Below are positions 26,460 through 35,117 of a stretch of DNA of 64,000 nucleotides, in pieces. The translations under genes and the position numbers were made by a program. The DNA is from G963665925 sp963678925. Its GTDB lineage: Bacteria > Bacillota > Clostridia > Peptostreptococcales > Acidaminobacteraceae. Below the pieces are notes generated by a model, which saw only the letters and a program-made list of their open reading frames with translations, did not search any database and had not been told where the DNA came from. Location: assembly GCA_963678925.1 (NCBI GenBank), contig OY787533.1, positions 4,526,001 to 4,590,000 of the forward strand, read 5' to 3'. Every line of letters starts with the position of its first letter. Position 1 is the first letter of the stretch.

Positions 26460-26713
26460 TATGCTTCGACTCCTTCAATAATCGTCTTAAGCTCATTTTC
26501 AATGGACTGTGGATTGTCACCTTCTGCTTGAATGCGGATTTTGTCACCCTGCATAAGGCCCATTCCCATGATGTTCATGATTGACTTGGCATTCACTTTT
26601 CCTTTTTCAGTAATCAGGAACACTTCGCCGGCATATTTTGTTGCTGCATGTACCACCTGGCTTGCAGGTCTGGCATGTAGTCCGTTTTTGCTGTTGATCA
26701 TTACTTCTACCAT
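26459..26713 (-). CDS. ptsH: PTS phosphocarrier protein HPr
   Basis: The 84-residue HPr has the EI-phosphorylated His13 in KNGLHARPAS and the regulatory serine S44 in NAKSIMNIMGMG, the site HPr kinase uses in Firmicutes for CcpA control. The fold-typical MQGDKIRIQAEGDNPQ and C-terminal helix are present. GAGGAGGAAG precedes the ATG. It lies between the EIIA gene (30-base gap) and ptsI (one-base overlap), within a single operon. Confidence 0.95.
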   Translation of the reverse strand: MVEVMINSKNGLHARPASQVVHAATKYAGEVFLITEKGKVNAKSIMNIMGMGLMQGDKIRIQAEGDNPQSIENELKTIIEGVEA

Positions 26714-26743
26714 TGCTTCTTCCTCCTCGTACGCTGCTGCGTC

Positions 26744-27214
26744 TTATACCAATGTAACCTTTGCGCCTGCTTTATCTGTATCGCCCATTTGGACGTCTAT
26801 CGCTTTAACCTTGTCCGGTGTCGTGATGACAACCGGTGTGATAATGGACTTGTCATGTGATTTAAGCACGTCCAGATCAACCTCTATGATCGCTTGTCCC
26901 GCTGTAACCTGAACGCCAGGCTCTACGAGTCTCTCAAAGCCTTCTCCGCCAAGCTCTACTGTATCAATCCCGATGTGTACAAGGACTTCCACGCCTTCCT
27001 CCGTTACAATACCGAAGGCGTGATTTGTTGGAAAGATTTGAACCAGCTTGCCAGAACAAGGTGCCTTAACAGTACCCGCTGTAGGATTCACTGCGAATCC
27101 GTCTCCTACCATCTTTTGTGAAAAAACAGCGTCTGGAACAGTGGTGATATCAACGACACTGCCCTCCATCGGCTTATCCAGTTGTAAAGTTTTCTTTTTG
27201 AATAATCCAAACAT
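26744..27214 (-). CDS. PTS glucose-type EIIA protein
   Basis: This stand-alone EIIA of the glucose family relays phosphate from HPr to the EIIB domain of the GlcNAc permease, which lacks its own IIA. About 156 residues from the preferred start. The two active-site histidines appear at H65 (FPTNHAFGIV) and H80 (EVLVHIGIDTVEL). The frame opens at 27244. The SD GAAAGG suits ATG 27214 (MFGLFKKKTL) better than ATG 27220. Crr-like EIIA proteins also regulate carbon use in enteric bacteria; in Firmicutes the role is mostly transport. Confidence 0.93.
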   Translation of the reverse strand: MFGLFKKKTLQLDKPMEGSVVDITTVPDAVFSQKMVGDGFAVNPTAGTVKAPCSGKLVQIFPTNHAFGIVTEEGVEVLVHIGIDTVELGGEGFERLVEPGVQVTAGQAIIEVDLDVLKSHDKSIITPVVITTPDKVKAIDVQMGDTDKAGAKVTLV

Positions 27215-27276
27215 ATTCATTTTCCTTTCAATAGCATCTAACACCTGAACCTACTCAGCCCTATATATCCATCTCT

Positions 27277-28011
27277 CTATTTTCTGTTTAACTTTGATGC
27301 TGCCGCTTCATCCACAATAACCGTCACATTCGGATGCAGCTGCAGTACCGATGCGGGAAGCTCTGGAATAATCTTTCCGTTCACCATACCAGCAACAGCA
27401 GTCGCCTTTTCCTCACCCGACGCAAGAAGAATGATGCATCTCGATTGCATGATGGTCTTGATGCCCATGCTGATTGCCGTTTTAGGCACTTCGTCGATTG
27501 TTTCAAAGAATCTTGCATTGTCGCTGATGGTCTGGTCATCCAGCGCTACCATGTGTGTTGTTGCTTCAAACTTTATGTCAGGCTCATTGAAGCCAATATG
27601 TCCATTTCTGCCGATGCCGAGGATCTGCATATCGATTCCGCCAGCCCCAGCAATCATTTTTTCGTACTGTGCACATTCTTCGTTGATGTGCTCTGCCGTA
27701 CCCGATGGCACGAACCAGTTTTCATCACTGATATTGATGTGGTCAAAGAGGTTCTTACGCATAAAATAAGCGTAGCTCTGCTCATGACTTGGATTAAGAC
27801 CAATGTACTCATCCAGGTTGAATGAAATGACTTTTTCGAAGTCAATCATACCTTCCTTGTAGAATTTGACAAGCTCTTCGTATAGTCCAACAGGTGTGGA
27901 GCCAGTTGCCAGTCCCAGCACACTGTCAGGCTTTTGAAGAATCTGACCTACGAACAGGTGGGCCGCTTTTCGGCTCATTTCCTTGTAATCCTTAACGACT
28001 ATAATATTCAT
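27277..28011 (-). CDS. nagB: Glucosamine-6-phosphate deaminase
   Basis: NagB converts glucosamine-6-phosphate to fructose-6-phosphate and ammonia, feeding glycolysis. The 244-residue protein has GLATGSTPVGLYEELV, the FNLDEYIGL segment with catalytic Asp/Glu, and ILGIGRNGHIGFNEP with the ring-opening histidine. Its ATG overlaps the nagA stop as ATGA, showing translational coupling. The length and motifs match the monomeric-type Gram-positive enzymes. Confidence 0.95.
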   Translation of the reverse strand: MNIIVVKDYKEMSRKAAHLFVGQILQKPDSVLGLATGSTPVGLYEELVKFYKEGMIDFEKVISFNLDEYIGLNPSHEQSYAYFMRKNLFDHINISDENWFVPSGTAEHINEECAQYEKMIAGAGGIDMQILGIGRNGHIGFNEPDIKFEATTHMVALDDQTISDNARFFETIDEVPKTAISMGIKTIMQSRCIILLASGEEKATAVAGMVNGKIIPELPASVLQLHPNVTVIVDEAAASKLNRK

Positions 28012-29195
28012 GCATTGCCTCCATCATACTTCATCTTACCTTTTATATATACCGCTTTTACCTCTAAGTCATCCGTTAGGAGGACCAGATTTGAAAACTT
28101 ATTGTTTTCTATACTACCCATATCCCCTTCAAGGCCAATACGTCTTGCCGGGTTTAGGCTCAGCATGTTGATGACTTCATAAACAGGTCGCCCTGTACTT
28201 TCTATCATATTTCTAAGTGCCGCATCCATTTTCAGAATGCTGCCTGCGAGTGTGCCGTCTTCAAGTCTTGATGCGCCGTTTTCAACAATAACCGGCTGAC
28301 CGCCCAACTCGTAAGTCCCGTCTTCTAAATAGCCCGCACGGATTGCGTCTGTAACAAGGACTACTTTTTCAGGTGACTTAATGCGTACAAATGTATCGAA
28401 AAATCCAGAATGCACGTGTATGCCGTCGGCAATGAGCTCTGTTGTAAAAGGCTTTGCAAATGCGGCACCCACAACACCAGGTTTTCTATGGTGCAGGCCT
28501 GTCATGGCGTTAAAGCAGTGGGTCACATGATCTACCCCTGCATCGTGCGCCGCGCATGCTGTTTCAAAGTCACAGCCCGTATGTCCGATACTCAGGACAA
28601 TACCCGTATTCTGCATTTCTGTGATGAAGGCAAAGTCCTCATCCATCTCAGGGGCAAATGTCACGATCTTGATGATGTCGTAGTATGGCTTCAGCCAAGC
28701 TGCTGTAGGTTTTTGAATATGCTTTGCATCTTGAGCCCCCTTGTACTCAGGGTTGATAAATGGCCCTTCAAGGTGTACGCCCAGTACCGTGCTGCCTTTA
28801 GAGGCATCTTTTTCCTGACTTCCCATAAAGGAACGTACCGCGTCCAGTGATTTTTCAATGTCATTTTGGGCCATGGTCATTGTTGTTGCAAGAAAACCGG
28901 TTGTACCTGACTTGATCAGATTTTCTGATATGGTCTTCAGGGCTTCCTGTGTACCGTCCATGGTGTCTGAACCACCTGCACCGTGCACGTGAATATCAAC
29001 AAATCCGGGACTGACATACCCTGTGTGCTCGATTATCTCGAGGCTCTCGCAGAGTGCACCTTCAGCCCTTTTTAACTCAAATGTCTCCTGGGGAATAATC
29101 TCCAGAATTCTTTCACCGAATACGAGGACATGATCTTCTATGATTTTACTTTCAAGTATAATTTTCGAACCCTTTATCGCTTTTATAGTATTCAT
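28008..29195 (-). CDS. nagA: N-acetylglucosamine-6-phosphate deacetylase
   Basis: NagA removes acetate from GlcNAc-6-phosphate made by the PTS permease. The 395-residue metal-dependent amidohydrolase shows GFVDIHVHGAGGSDTMDG, the metal Glu in GVHLEGPFINPEYKGAQ, His in LSIGHTGCDFE, substrate segment HCFNAMTGLHHRKPGVVG, ADGIHVH, and the catalytic Asp in VLVTDAIRAG. It overlaps nagB by four bases. The 110-base gap to the permease contains a 9-bp hairpin (29212-29255) and a GGGGAC/GTCCCC hairpin, without T-runs. Confidence 0.95.
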   Translation of the reverse strand: MNTIKAIKGSKIILESKIIEDHVLVFGERILEIIPQETFELKRAEGALCESLEIIEHTGYVSPGFVDIHVHGAGGSDTMDGTQEALKTISENLIKSGTTGFLATTMTMAQNDIEKSLDAVRSFMGSQEKDASKGSTVLGVHLEGPFINPEYKGAQDAKHIQKPTAAWLKPYYDIIKIVTFAPEMDEDFAFITEMQNTGIVLSIGHTGCDFETACAAHDAGVDHVTHCFNAMTGLHHRKPGVVGAAFAKPFTTELIADGIHVHSGFFDTFVRIKSPEKVVLVTDAIRAGYLEDGTYELGGQPVIVENGASRLEDGTLAGSILKMDAALRNMIESTGRPVYEVINMLSLNPARRIGLEGDMGSIENNKFSNLVLLTDDLEVKAVYIKGKMKYDGGNA

Positions 29196-29305
29196 ATGAC
29201 CTCCAAATTACTCTATCCAGCAACGCATGCTATCTCGATGTCGTCACTGGATAGAAGAATCTGGCGGGGACAAAGTCCCCAACCAAATTCCCCATATCCT
29301 ATGCC

Positions 29306-30706
29306 CTATACGAGCATTTTTTTCATTTCTTCTGCAATCAGTTCTGCGTGTGTACCGACAACAACTTGCATGTTCTTTTTGTTAGGACGGATAACGCCTG
29401 CTGCGCCAAGACGCTTAAGCGGTGCATCGTCAACAATTGAACTGTCTTTCACTGTCAGTCTTAGACGTGTGATGCATGAGTCGATTTCAACGATGTTTGA
29501 ATGGCCGCCTAGAAGATTGAAGTATTCAACAGCCACTGCCGCAACACCCTTGTCTGCAATTGCATTATCCACTTCATCAGCCATTTCTTCCATTCTACCA
29601 GGTGTTTCAATGTTGAACTTCTCGATCATGAACTTGAAGACAACATAGTAGATTGCTGAGAATACAAGACCTAGTGGAATCAGCATCAGACCCTTTGTAG
29701 CAAGGTGCATGTTGAGCATGTAGTCAATGAGACCCGCCGAGAAGCCAAAACCGTGAAGGATTCCAAGAAGCTGCGTAACTGCAAGTGCGATACCTGCCAT
29801 TACAGCATGTACAAAGTATAGACCTGGTGCGATATAAACAAATAGGAATTCGATTGGTTCAGTAATACCCGTTAGGAATGATGTAAATGCGATTGAGAAC
29901 AGCATACCGCCAACTGCTTTTCTATTTTCAGGCTTTGCAGCTCTGTACATTGCGAAACACGCAGCAGGAAGACCAAACATCATAACTGGGTACCAGCCTG
30001 CCATGTAAATGCCGGCAGTTGGATCGCCAGCGAAGTATCTCCAAAGGTCACCGTTTACAACTTCACCAGCAGCATTTGTGAATGAACCGAATGTAAACCA
30101 GAAAATTGAGTTAAGAACGTGGTGAAGACCTACTGGAATAAGAAGTCTGTTACCAAAGCCAAAGAAGAATGTACCGATTGGACCCGCTTGAATTGCTGCG
30201 TTACCAATTGTGTCGATACCTGTTTGAATTGCTGGCCACACATAACCGAAAACAATACCTACAACTACGGCTACGAACGATGTGATAATTGGAACAAAAC
30301 GTTTTCCACCGAAGAAGCCAAGGAACTCAGGCAGCTTGATATCGTGATACTTGTTATAAAGCGTACCTGCGATAACACCCATGACCATACCGACCATGAC
30401 ACCTGTATTGATGTCTGGATTAATGACTTCATAAACATTCTTACACACAAGAACGCCGATTGCACCTGCCAGTGCCGCAGCACCGTGGTTGCCTTTTGCA
30501 AGACCAAGAGCGACACCAATACCGAACAGTAGATACAGATTGTCAAAGATACCAGCACCAGCCTTGAGCATGATGTCTGCAAGAAGACCTTCAATCCCAG
30601 GAACGCCAGCACCCAGTCTGAGCAGAATTGCCGCTGCAGGCATTACAGCGATTGGCAGCATTAGGGCTTTACCGACCTTTTGCAGCTTCCCAAATACGTT
30701 TTCCAT
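29306..30706 (-). CDS. nagE: PTS N-acetylglucosamine permease, EIIBC
   Basis: The 466-residue permease has a membrane EIIC domain of the glucose/GlcNAc family (LPIAVMPAAAILLRLG, HHVLNSIFWF, FLTGITEPIEFLFVY) and a C-terminal EIIB domain whose phospho-cysteine is C411 in EIDSCITRLRL. No IIA is fused; the separate EIIA two genes downstream fills that role. The SD AGGAGGGG lies eight bases before ATG 30706. Sugar specificity is taken from operon context with nagA and nagB. A RAT/terminator switch precedes the gene. Confidence 0.93.
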   Translation of the reverse strand: MENVFGKLQKVGKALMLPIAVMPAAAILLRLGAGVPGIEGLLADIMLKAGAGIFDNLYLLFGIGVALGLAKGNHGAAALAGAIGVLVCKNVYEVINPDINTGVMVGMVMGVIAGTLYNKYHDIKLPEFLGFFGGKRFVPIITSFVAVVVGIVFGYVWPAIQTGIDTIGNAAIQAGPIGTFFFGFGNRLLIPVGLHHVLNSIFWFTFGSFTNAAGEVVNGDLWRYFAGDPTAGIYMAGWYPVMMFGLPAACFAMYRAAKPENRKAVGGMLFSIAFTSFLTGITEPIEFLFVYIAPGLYFVHAVMAGIALAVTQLLGILHGFGFSAGLIDYMLNMHLATKGLMLIPLGLVFSAIYYVVFKFMIEKFNIETPGRMEEMADEVDNAIADKGVAAVAVEYFNLLGGHSNIVEIDSCITRLRLTVKDSSIVDDAPLKRLGAAGVIRPNKKNMQVVVGTHAELIAEEMKKMLV

Positions 30707-30831
30707 AAATTTTCCCCTCCTAAAACATGAGTAGTAAGTAATTAAACTTTCAATAATTGCATTTCATTAAGCTTTTTATTTTTACGGCTGCGCGCATAGC
30801 CGCAATAATCATTTCATTTCCAAGGACAATT

Positions 30832-30902
30832 GAAAAAGGCATGAGCAAATAAACGGTCTAAACCGTTATAAGCTCATGCCTGATCGAATCAGTAACACGC
30901 CT
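30832..30902 (-). promoter_or_regulatory. RAT antiterminator/terminator switch before nagE
   Basis: On the minus strand, GGCGTGTTACTGATTCGATC then AGGCATGAGC matches the ribonucleic antiterminator (RAT) pattern of LicT/SacY targets (TGTTACTG...CAGGC). Its 3' part GGCATGAGC (30880-30872) also pairs with GCTCATGCC (30846-30838), followed by TTTTT, to make the terminator. The two structures are exclusive. The switch begins 12 bases after the antiterminator gene stop, so it controls readthrough into nagE. Confidence 0.9.
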
Positions 30903-30913
30903 TGAAGTCCTTA

Positions 30914-31768
30914 CTAAGTAGCAGACTTCGACATTCTTCGTATTCTGTCAATGTGAATTGCCATGTATCCAAGTTCATCTTCTGGTACTATTACATCGAG
31001 CTCTTCCTCTATGAAGACCTTAACCTTGCCGGCAATCTTAAAGGAATCCTTGAATTCCTTTCTCAGCGTCTCCAGGAGCGGATTTTTCACTGTCTGCCCT
31101 TTTTCAACACGTTCAAGGCTACCACGCAGATGATGTATAAGTCTGCTGTAGGTCAAATCGCTTTCGATTTTGTAATCCAAATTGATTTCGATGATATTGA
31201 CAAGCTCCTTAATGAGCCTTGTGCTTCTTAGAGAATCTTTGACATCTTTATGCTGTCTGGCTGCATTGAGGTGAAGGGCTATAAAGCCAACCTCGTCTTC
31301 GACAATTCGAACACCCGTTGTACGTTCTATGATTTCCTGCGCCGTAAGTCCGACGCTGTATTCTTCTTCGTATAAAGACTGTATTTCATGTAGAAACGGA
31401 TTGTGTATTTCCATTCCTGCTTTGATCCGTTCAAGAGCGAAGCCTATATGGTCTGTGAGAACGATGTGAAGACGTGAGTTCAGCTCACCCAGTCTGCGTT
31501 CGGCCATAAGTATGATTTCTGTACACATGGATAGGATTGTCTCATCCATCTGTTCAACAAGCTCCATATAATCGCGTTTGAGCTTTTCATCATAAGTTAT
31601 AAAGGATTTCTCAATGGATTCAGGCGGTATAGCTTTTTCCTGGCCAACCCTTGCCCCAAACCCTATGCCTTTCCCTACCAGGACGGCTTCAGCGCTATTT
31701 GTTACATTTTTTGCAAGAACGACATTGTTGTTCAGCACACGTATGATTTTGTAACGATTATTACTCAT
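30914..31768 (-). CDS. BglG/LicT-family transcriptional antiterminator
   Basis: This 284-residue RNA-binding regulator has an N-terminal CAT domain (YKIIRVLNNNVVLAKNVTNS, VLVGKGIGFGARVG) and two PTS-regulation domains, with conserved histidines in LTDHIGFAL (PRD1, ~105), FIALHLNAAR (~163), LIHHLRGSL (PRD2, ~210) and YMAIHIDRIRR (~270). Phosphorylation by HPr or EIIB sets its activity. RAT switches lie both upstream of its own gene and before nagE, so it controls itself and the GlcNAc operon. It could be named GlcT- or LicT-like; the inducing sugar is inferred from neighbours. Confidence 0.93.
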   Translation of the reverse strand: MSNNRYKIIRVLNNNVVLAKNVTNSAEAVLVGKGIGFGARVGQEKAIPPESIEKSFITYDEKLKRDYMELVEQMDETILSMCTEIILMAERRLGELNSRLHIVLTDHIGFALERIKAGMEIHNPFLHEIQSLYEEEYSVGLTAQEIIERTTGVRIVEDEVGFIALHLNAARQHKDVKDSLRSTRLIKELVNIIEINLDYKIESDLTYSRLIHHLRGSLERVEKGQTVKNPLLETLRKEFKDSFKIAGKVKVFIEEELDVIVPEDELGYMAIHIDRIRRMSKSAT

Positions 31769-31795
31769 TTTTACACCTCTATTGCCACCTGTAAA

Positions 31796-31864
31796 ATATA
31801 AAAAGGCATGAACAACTAAAGCTCGCGCTCAGTTAGGTTCATGCCTGATTTAACAGTAACACAC
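31796..31864 (-). promoter_or_regulatory. RAT antiterminator/terminator switch before the antiterminator gene
   Basis: Minus-strand sequence TGTTACTGTTAAATCAGGC followed by ATGAACC fits the RAT consensus. Its AGGCATGAAC (31846-31837) pairs alternatively with GTTCATGCC (31813-31805) followed by TTTTTATA to form the terminator. This makes the antiterminator gene autoregulated. Confidence 0.9.
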
Positions 31865-31895
31865 CAAAAGTGATGGATTTGTAATTTGTACTTGC

Positions 31896-31924
31896 ATATT
31901 AACACGCAGGAAAACCTTTGTCAA
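31896..31924 (-). promoter_or_regulatory. Sigma-A-type promoter of the GlcNAc operon
   Basis: On the minus strand a perfect -35 TTGACA (31924-31919) and -10 TAATAT (31901-31896) are 17 bp apart. Predicted transcription starts near 31889, about 25 bases before the first RAT. Confidence 0.8.
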
Positions 31925-31987
31925 TAGCAAAATATACATTTTTCCACCTAAAACAGCTTCGCGTCCACTTATTGAAACGCCCCATTT

Positions 31988-32566
31988 TTAAGGTGTTTCA
32001 ACCATATTGTACCCTAATTCAAAGGCTTTAATATTCATATCAATAAATTTTTGCGGGACGTTGTCAGAAATGATATCATGCCATATGCTTTTTTCAATTG
32101 TTAAACACTTGGCCAGCATGCCCATGAGAATGGTGTTTGCCACTTTTACCGATCCAAGCTCAACCGCTGCAGCATTGGCATTGATATGAATGACTTCATG
32201 CGTCTGCTCCATACTTTCTATTATATTGTCCGGGTAAGCCTTCTTCTCAGCCATCACTGGCACGGGCGGCACAATTGCCGTATTCATGAAGACCTTGCCG
32301 GCTACATTGAGGGCACTTTCATACCGCAGTCCCTCAAGCGGCTCCAGGGCAAGGAGGAAATCTGCACCTTTCGGCGGAACGTTTGGCGAATGAATTTTTT
32401 CACCTATTCTGACAGACCCCCAAACCTTTCCCCCGCGCTGGGACAAGCCGACAACATCGTTGCTCTTTACGTCCAAACCCGCACGGAGTGCCACTTCACA
32501 GATTATTTTTGTCGCAAGTACAAGACCTTGACCGCCTACACCTGCAATGACTATGTTGGTTGTCAT
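31988..32566 (-). CDS. iorB: Indolepyruvate:ferredoxin oxidoreductase, beta subunit
   Basis: This is the beta subunit (192 residues) of the enzyme that oxidatively decarboxylates aryl-pyruvates to aryl-acetyl-CoA while reducing ferredoxin. It has the pyruvate ferredoxin oxidoreductase gamma-type fold: NIVIAGVGGQGLVLATKII, NDVVGLSQRGGKVWGSVRIG, and FLLALEPLEGLRY. The frame extends to 32620, but GAGGAGGC at the end of iorA precedes ATG 32566, one base after the iorA TAA. The tight spacing shows a two-gene operon. Confidence 0.93.
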   Translation of the reverse strand: MTTNIVIAGVGGQGLVLATKIICEVALRAGLDVKSNDVVGLSQRGGKVWGSVRIGEKIHSPNVPPKGADFLLALEPLEGLRYESALNVAGKVFMNTAIVPPVPVMAEKKAYPDNIIESMEQTHEVIHINANAAAVELGSVKVANTILMGMLAKCLTIEKSIWHDIISDNVPQKFIDMNIKAFELGYNMVETP

Positions 32567-32567
32567 A

Positions 32568-34364
32568 TTAAGCCTCCTCTTCAATGCGTTTGATTGCACC
32601 GACAGGACATACCTGAGCACACACTGAACAGCCGACGCACAGATCCTTATTGATTGATGACTTCAGTTTGTCGTAGCCTTCATATTCTTTCATGAGTATA
32701 GGTGGGCAGTTGGTTTTGACACAGCTTCTGCAACCTATGCATATGCTCGGATCGACATAGAAAGGTGTCTCCTTGATTTTGAAGTTGAGGGCACAAGGAC
32801 GTGTTGTCATGACAATGGAAAAGCCTTCATGCTTGAGTGCATCTCCAATAACCTTCTTGGCGTTCTTGTAGTCAAACTGGTCAACAATCTGAATAGCATC
32901 AAAGCCCATACTCTCGAGAAGATCTTCTATCTTCACATCGAGATCGCCTGCGGCAGAATAGGCCTTCGTCGTTGCTGTCGGCTGACCGCCAGTCATTGCT
33001 GTAGTCCCATTGTTCAGAATAATAACTGTCATGTTCTGCGTCTCATCCATCTGATGGAGCATGTTGAGCATGCCTGTCATGCCGGAGTGGAAAAAAGTAC
33101 CGTCACCAATGACACATGCAAGCGGCACTGAGTTGCCTGCCAGCTTGTTGGCCTTACTCATGCCCTTCATGATGCCTATGCTGGCCCCCATGCTTATGAT
33201 GGAGCTCAGTCCGCTGAATGGTTCAAGATATGCCAGCGAGTAGCAGCCAATATCACCAATGACCCGCGCCTTATCTTTTTTAAGAATATCAAAGACAGGT
33301 CGGTGCGGACATCCTGAACAGAACATCGGAATTCGTGCTATGTCGGTCGTCGGTTCCTCAGTTCTATACTTATGTTCATTTATAATTTTGGCATTGAAGA
33401 GTCCATCTTCAATGTCCTCTGTATTCAACTCCCCTGTAAAGGAGAAGAAGCGCTTGCCTTCACATTGGATATTGTGTATTTTGAGTTCATTTTCAATGAA
33501 AGGTGTCATTTCTTCTATGACGATCACACGCTTATACTCACGTGAAAGTGCATGTAGCTTCTTGATTGGGAGCGGATAGACCATACCTAACTTGAAGACT
33601 GAAAAGTCCAGTCCCAGCTCCATGAAATTATAGTACATGAGGCCTGAAGTAACGATGAGAACATCCTTACTGCCCGACCTTGAAGGTGTATATGTATTGA
33701 TTTCCATATCGTTGGCATATATGGTCAGCTCATCAATGCGTTTTTGCATGGCAAACTGGCGAACAAATGTGTTCGGCGGTATCATGCAAAAATTTTCAGG
33801 TGTATCGGGAAAGCCGCCTATTTCATGGTCTGTTCTTTCAGAGAGTTGAACAACAGACCGGCTATGGCATACACGGCTCGTCATTCTGACCATTGCCGGC
33901 GTTATGAATTTTTCACTGATATCAAGGGCGACTTTTGTGAAATCAAGGGCTTCCTGAGAATTGCCCGGATCAAATACAGGCATATTGGCAAACTTTGCAA
34001 CACACCGATTGTCCTGTTCATTCTGAGAGGATGCCATACCTGGATCATCACCTGAAAGAAGGACAAAACCACCGCCTATTTTTGTCTGAGTGAATGTCAT
34101 GAGCGGGTCTGCAGCAATATTCACCCCAACATGTTTCATGCTGACAAGTGTTCTGGCACCGGCAAAGGACGCACCGATTCCAACCTCCATCGCCACTTTC
34201 TCATTCACTGAAAACTCAGCATAGAGTTCTGTGTAATCCTTTTTTATACTTTCTACCACACCCACAGTTGGAGAACCCGGATAGCTTGCAGCTACATGCC
34301 CTCCAGCTTCATAAAAACCGCGACCTACTGCCTGATTGCCTGACATCACAACATTTTTTTTCAT
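32568..34364 (-). CDS. iorA: Indolepyruvate:ferredoxin oxidoreductase, alpha subunit
   Basis: The 598-residue alpha subunit binds thiamine diphosphate and Fe-S clusters. It opens MKKNVVMSGNQAVGRGFYEA, has the Pyr domain (AASYPGSPTVGVVESI), the TPP motif region VIGDGTFFHSGMTGMLNMLH with NNGTTAMTGGQP, and two C-terminal [4Fe-4S] ferredoxin motifs (CIGCRSCVKTNCPP and CVGCSVCAQVCP). SD AAAGGGG precedes ATG 34364; the frame opens earlier at 34394 without a good SD. With iorB it oxidises aryl-pyruvates from aromatic amino-acid transamination. This supplies reduced ferredoxin, the likely substrate of the complex at 46-52 kb. Confidence 0.95.
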   Translation of the reverse strand: MKKNVVMSGNQAVGRGFYEAGGHVAASYPGSPTVGVVESIKKDYTELYAEFSVNEKVAMEVGIGASFAGARTLVSMKHVGVNIAADPLMTFTQTKIGGGFVLLSGDDPGMASSQNEQDNRCVAKFANMPVFDPGNSQEALDFTKVALDISEKFITPAMVRMTSRVCHSRSVVQLSERTDHEIGGFPDTPENFCMIPPNTFVRQFAMQKRIDELTIYANDMEINTYTPSRSGSKDVLIVTSGLMYYNFMELGLDFSVFKLGMVYPLPIKKLHALSREYKRVIVIEEMTPFIENELKIHNIQCEGKRFFSFTGELNTEDIEDGLFNAKIINEHKYRTEEPTTDIARIPMFCSGCPHRPVFDILKKDKARVIGDIGCYSLAYLEPFSGLSSIISMGASIGIMKGMSKANKLAGNSVPLACVIGDGTFFHSGMTGMLNMLHQMDETQNMTVIILNNGTTAMTGGQPTATTKAYSAAGDLDVKIEDLLESMGFDAIQIVDQFDYKNAKKVIGDALKHEGFSIVMTTRPCALNFKIKETPFYVDPSICIGCRSCVKTNCPPILMKEYEGYDKLKSSINKDLCVGCSVCAQVCPVGAIKRIEEEA

Positions 34365-34531
34365 AACAAGGCCCCTTTCATGAATCAACACCATATATAT
34401 ATCCTTTCAAGGTAATTGTTAATCAATGACATGTGCCCACAATTATGAACCTTCTTTAACAGACTTGACGCATCGTCATAATTTTCATATTATTATTAAG
34501 TTAAGGAAGTGTACGAAAGGAGACAGCCATC

Positions 34532-35041
34532 GTGAAAGATGCTAATTACTGGATTGAGAAACTTGGAATGATTCCCCACCCCGAAGGTGGATACTACTAC
34601 AGCTCATATACATCTGAACAATCTATGTTTCGCCACGATATTGCAGGCGTTTCCTCCTCAGAGCGCAAGCTTTGGTCAAGTATTTATCTGATGTTGACTG
34701 AAGACGACTTTACAGCCTTCCACCGCGTGCGTTCAGAAGAAGTCTGGTACTATCACTACGGCTCTTCTGTAAAAATCTATATGATTTCACCAGAGGGTGA
34801 ACTGACAACAGCGGTGCTTGGACTCGACATTGAAAACGGCGAAAAAATGCAGGTGCGCGTTCCAAAAAATCATGTCATGGCAGCCGAGCGTACTTCCGAA
34901 GAATGTTCTATGATGGGAATCATGGTTTCGCCAGGCTTTGATTTTGACGATATCAAGATTTATGACTGCGATGAACTGACTCAGCTTTACCCTGCATATG
35001 AAGAGCTGATCAACAGACTCTGCATTCCGAGCTTTTACTAA
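34532..35041 (+). CDS. Cupin, DUF985 family
   Basis: The 169-residue single-domain cupin of the DUF985 family shows IPHPEGGYYYSSYTSEQSM near the N-terminus, IYLMLTEDDFTAFHRVRSEE and EVWYYHYGSSVKIYMI in the barrel, and CSMMGIMVSPGFDFDDIKIY at the end. The start is GTG at 34532 with AAAGGAG nine bases upstream. The family has no settled biochemical role; related folds bind small sugars or metals. It stands alone between divergent iorA and a terminator. Confidence 0.88.
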   Translation: MKDANYWIEKLGMIPHPEGGYYYSSYTSEQSMFRHDIAGVSSSERKLWSSIYLMLTEDDFTAFHRVRSEEVWYYHYGSSVKIYMISPEGELTTAVLGLDIENGEKMQVRVPKNHVMAAERTSEECSMMGIMVSPGFDFDDIKIYDCDELTQLYPAYEELINRLCIPSFY

Positions 35042-35053
35042 ATGAATGAATAC

Positions 35054-35087
35054 AAAAATCCTGATTTACTATCAAATCAGGATTTTT
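35054..35087. terminator. Bidirectional terminator
   Basis: AAAAATCCTGATTT (35053-35066) and AAATCAGGATTTTTT (35074-35088) form a perfect stem with A- and T-runs on both sides. It separates the cupin gene and the convergent sensor-kinase operon. Confidence 0.9.
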
Positions 35088-35117
35088 TATTGCCCAGTAT
35101 TCATTCTACTTTTTAAG

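Noticed and set aside
29212..29280. Terminator between nagE and nagA
   Set aside because: Two hairpins are present but neither is followed by a T-run on the transcribed strand; they may be processing or spacer structures.
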